Part shown: in pieces, positions 60,773 to 62,392 of the stretch
Numbering within the stretch: the stretch's first letter is position 1
Layout of the letters: every line of letters begins with the position of its first letter
From: Acetobacteraceae bacterium
GTDB lineage: Bacteria > Pseudomonadota > Alphaproteobacteria > Acetobacterales > Acetobacteraceae
Length of the DNA: 62,392 nt
Assembly (NCBI GenBank): GCA_027326105.1
Contig: DAHWFB010000081.1
Span: 1-62,392, forward strand
Reading direction: 5' to 3'
Translations under genes and position numbers: made by a program
Notes under the pieces: generated by a model
Told to the model about the DNA's origin: nothing
Databases searched by the model: none
The model's input: only the letters and a program-made list of their open reading frames with translations

Positions 60773-62392
60773 GGCTGCGAGACCGCGGAGCCGCCGGGAT
60801 CGACGCAGAGCGTGTCGCCGCAATCGGTGGTGGGCGGCGCGTGCTGGGCGGGCACCGGCTGGGTGGGCGGCGGGCCGCCGCCACCGCCCGGAGCGGGCGG
60901 CGATGGCTTGAGCCAGCAGCCCCAGGGGTCGCCGGGCTGGGCGGCCTCGGCGTCGGCGAGAGTGGTCAATGTCTGGTCGGCCGCCGAATCGGGCGAGCCG
61001 CCGCAATTCACAAAGACCGTGCAACCGTCGATATAGACGCCGCAGGGGGTGAGCACGACCGAGCTTCCGCCCACCTTGAGCGAGATTTTCTTGGACGCCT
61101 CGATGACGATGGTGCCGGCGTTCAGGGTCAGCGTCTTGCCGACCATGGCGGCGAAATTGCCCTGGAGATCGAACAGCGTGTCGCCGACGACGTCGAGTTG
61201 CTCGTTCTTCTCCACCTTCTCCAGGCGGCTGCCGCCGACATGGACATCGAAATCGCCGGAGATGGTGGTGAAGGCGTTGCCCCCGTGCGGGGATTTCTTC
61301 TCGTCGAGCCAGGGCTTCACCAGCAGGTGACGATCGCCGTAGGTGGTCTCGTAGGACATGTGCAGAGCGGTGACATCAAGCCGCCCCTGCGAGCGCAGCA
61401 GGAGCTGTTCGGAGCCGTAGGTGTCGTCGAAGCGGAGCAGGTGATAGCCCTCGGGCTTGTCCTTCGGCTTGAAGGTGCTGCGGGTCTTGATGCCGCTGCA
61501 ATTGTAGGGCGGTGCGATGGTGGGGTCGAGCAGGCTGTTCAGGGTGCTGTCCACGGCGATCCGGTAATTCGGATCCGATGGATTGAAGCTCGGCAGGGGC
61601 AGGTTCGAATGGCCCTGGTCGGCGTTGTAGACGCGCCCGGTGATGATCGGACGATCCGGGTCGCCGTCGAGGAAGCTAACGATGACCTCCTCGCCGATGC
61701 GCGGGATGAATTGGGTGCCGTAATTGTGCCCGGCCCAGCCTTCGGAAACGCGGACCCAGCAGGTGTTGCGGTCCGAGGCGTAGGCGTCGTCGGCGTCGGG
61801 GCTATCCCAAGTTGGGCCGTTCGGAGCCTGATTGACCGGAGACGGTCCGGGATCCCAGGGAAAGCGGACACGCACGCGACCGAGAGTATCCGCCTTGAAG
61901 TCCAAGGTTTGCACTTTGGGGTCGGGGTTAGCGCCTTCGGGTCCGATCACGACAGCGAGGGTCGGCCCGGCGGCACCAGGCTTGACACCAGTCGGGAGGG
62001 GCACCGGTGCGTCGGACGGGATGGCCGCGAAGCTGTTGCTATAGTCGTCTGCATGACGCTTGACGACTTCGCTGATGCTGCTACGGATGGCGCCTGAAAT
62101 GGATATGGCGGTGAGTAGCGTGGTCACGGACGCCAAAGCTCCAGCGCCAAAATAGTCTGAAAATTGCAGATTAACTTGCCCTTTCAGGCCGGCATATTGA
62201 CCTGAGGTGACAGTTGCCGGGGATTTTCCGTCATTCGGATTTCTGGCGACAAGGGCATTCTGATTTGCATTCTGCTGCGTACTCTTTATGTAATTGTTTA
62301 GACCACCGGCGGTTGCCGCCAATCCCAGATCCAGCGCTTTCCCTTCGGTAAACAAATCAGTAATTGGACTTACAATTGCCAATCCAATGTTC
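60769..62392 (-). CDS. vgrG: Type VI secretion system tip protein VgrG (5' end cut by the window)
   Basis: The reading frame is open to the right edge, so the N terminus with the gp27-like domain is missing; 537 residues are counted here from a TTG at 62382 that is not the true start. The gp5-like OB domain is clear (LGRVRVRFPWD, GWAGHNYGTQFIPRIGEEVIVSFLDGDPDRPIITGRVYN). A beta-helical needle (ISGDFDVHVGGSRLEKVEKNEQ) follows, then a proline/glycine-rich C-terminal extension containing CGDTLC. The segment before the OB domain (NNYIKSTQQNANQNALVARN and after) is not typical of VgrG. The stop overlaps the downstream effector-like gene. Confidence 0.88.
   Translation of the reverse strand, partial: NIGLAIVSPITDLFTEGKALDLGLAATAGGLNNYIKSTQQNANQNALVARNPNDGKSPATVTSGQYAGLKGQVNLQFSDYFGAGALASVTTLLTAISISGAIRSSISEVVKRHADDYSNSFAAIPSDAPVPLPTGVKPGAAGPTLAVVIGPEGANPDPKVQTLDFKADTLGRVRVRFPWDPGPSPVNQAPNGPTWDSPDADDAYASDRNTCWVRVSEGWAGHNYGTQFIPRIGEEVIVSFLDGDPDRPIITGRVYNADQGHSNLPLPSFNPSDPNYRIAVDSTLNSLLDPTIAPPYNCSGIKTRSTFKPKDKPEGYHLLRFDDTYGSEQLLLRSQGRLDVTALHMSYETTYGDRHLLVKPWLDEKKSPHGGNAFTTISGDFDVHVGGSRLEKVEKNEQLDVVGDTLFDLQGNFAAMVGKTLTLNAGTIVIEASKKISLKVGGSSVVLTPCGVYIDGCTVFVNCGGSPDSAADQTLTTLADAEAAQPGDPWGCWLKPSPPAPGGGGGPPPTQPVPAQHAPPTTDCGDTLCVDPGGSAVSQP

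Overview
The window is GC-rich (roughly 70%) chromosomal DNA. Codon use, gene order and gene content point to an alphaproteobacterium, most likely Acetobacteraceae/Rhodospirillales. Supporting signs are the hemC-hemD-mitofilin-like-hemY string, kdsD-lptC-lptA-lptB-rpoN-hpf, atpHAGDC without F0 genes, and a short A/T-rich spacer repeat after the glycogen operon. The family assignment is inference; no rRNA or other species marker is present. I saw no tRNA, rRNA, CRISPR array or insertion sequence.

Layout. (1) 66-6873, minus: a tripartite-type RND efflux pair (adaptor, permease) followed by a form-II CoxL-like molybdenum hydroxylase subunit. (2) 7008-11198, minus: heme block hemC-hemD-COG4223-hemY with 1-nt stop/start overlaps. 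Divergent from it, tsaD and rlmJ on plus. (3) 13333-18881, plus: arabinose-5-phosphate isomerase, LPS export lptCAB, sigma-54 (rpoN) and ribosome hibernation factor. (4) 18956-32237, plus: a complete glycogen operon glgP-glgB-glgC-glgA-pgm and a 1379-residue GlgX-MalQ fusion. (5) 32385-34297, plus: a compact arsenic operon, an ArsR-ArsC fusion plus ACR3 pump, behind an autoregulatory and probably leaderless promoter. (6) 34287-49782: a gaseous-alkane (propane-type) oxidation locus. prmABCD encode a soluble diiron monooxygenase. They are followed by an amidohydrolase, an Fe-S-assembly-type protein, a dedicated GroEL-like chaperonin and an AcoR-type sigma-54 activator. Upstream is an alcohol dehydrogenase operon with three small or uncharacterised partners (coiled-coil protein, WD40 protein, 59-residue protein), and then a second, divergent AcoR-type activator. 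(7) 49876-52547: three small conserved proteins, a divergent S24/LexA-like repressor, and a patatin-like phospholipase. (8) 52558-54299, minus: MctP-type monocarboxylate symporter with its DUF3311 partner. (9) 54466-59515, minus: F1 ATP synthase atpHAGDC. (10) 59625 to the right edge, minus: a type VI secretion VgrG (cut by the window edge) and two trailing genes that look like an effector module.

How it fits together. The alkane locus is the most interesting part. PrmA has all six diiron ligands at exactly the spacing of methane monooxygenase MmoX. prmA and adh each have a GG-N10-GC sigma-54 promoter. About 110-130 bp upstream of each lies a palindrome of the form GTnCC-N5-GGnAC, the expected position for an activator site. 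Two AcoR-type activators bracket the locus and sigma-54 itself is encoded in the same window. The likely pathway is alkane to alcohol (PrmABCD) to ketone or aldehyde (ADH). The WD40, coiled-coil and 59-residue genes are translationally coupled to each other behind adh and have no known role.
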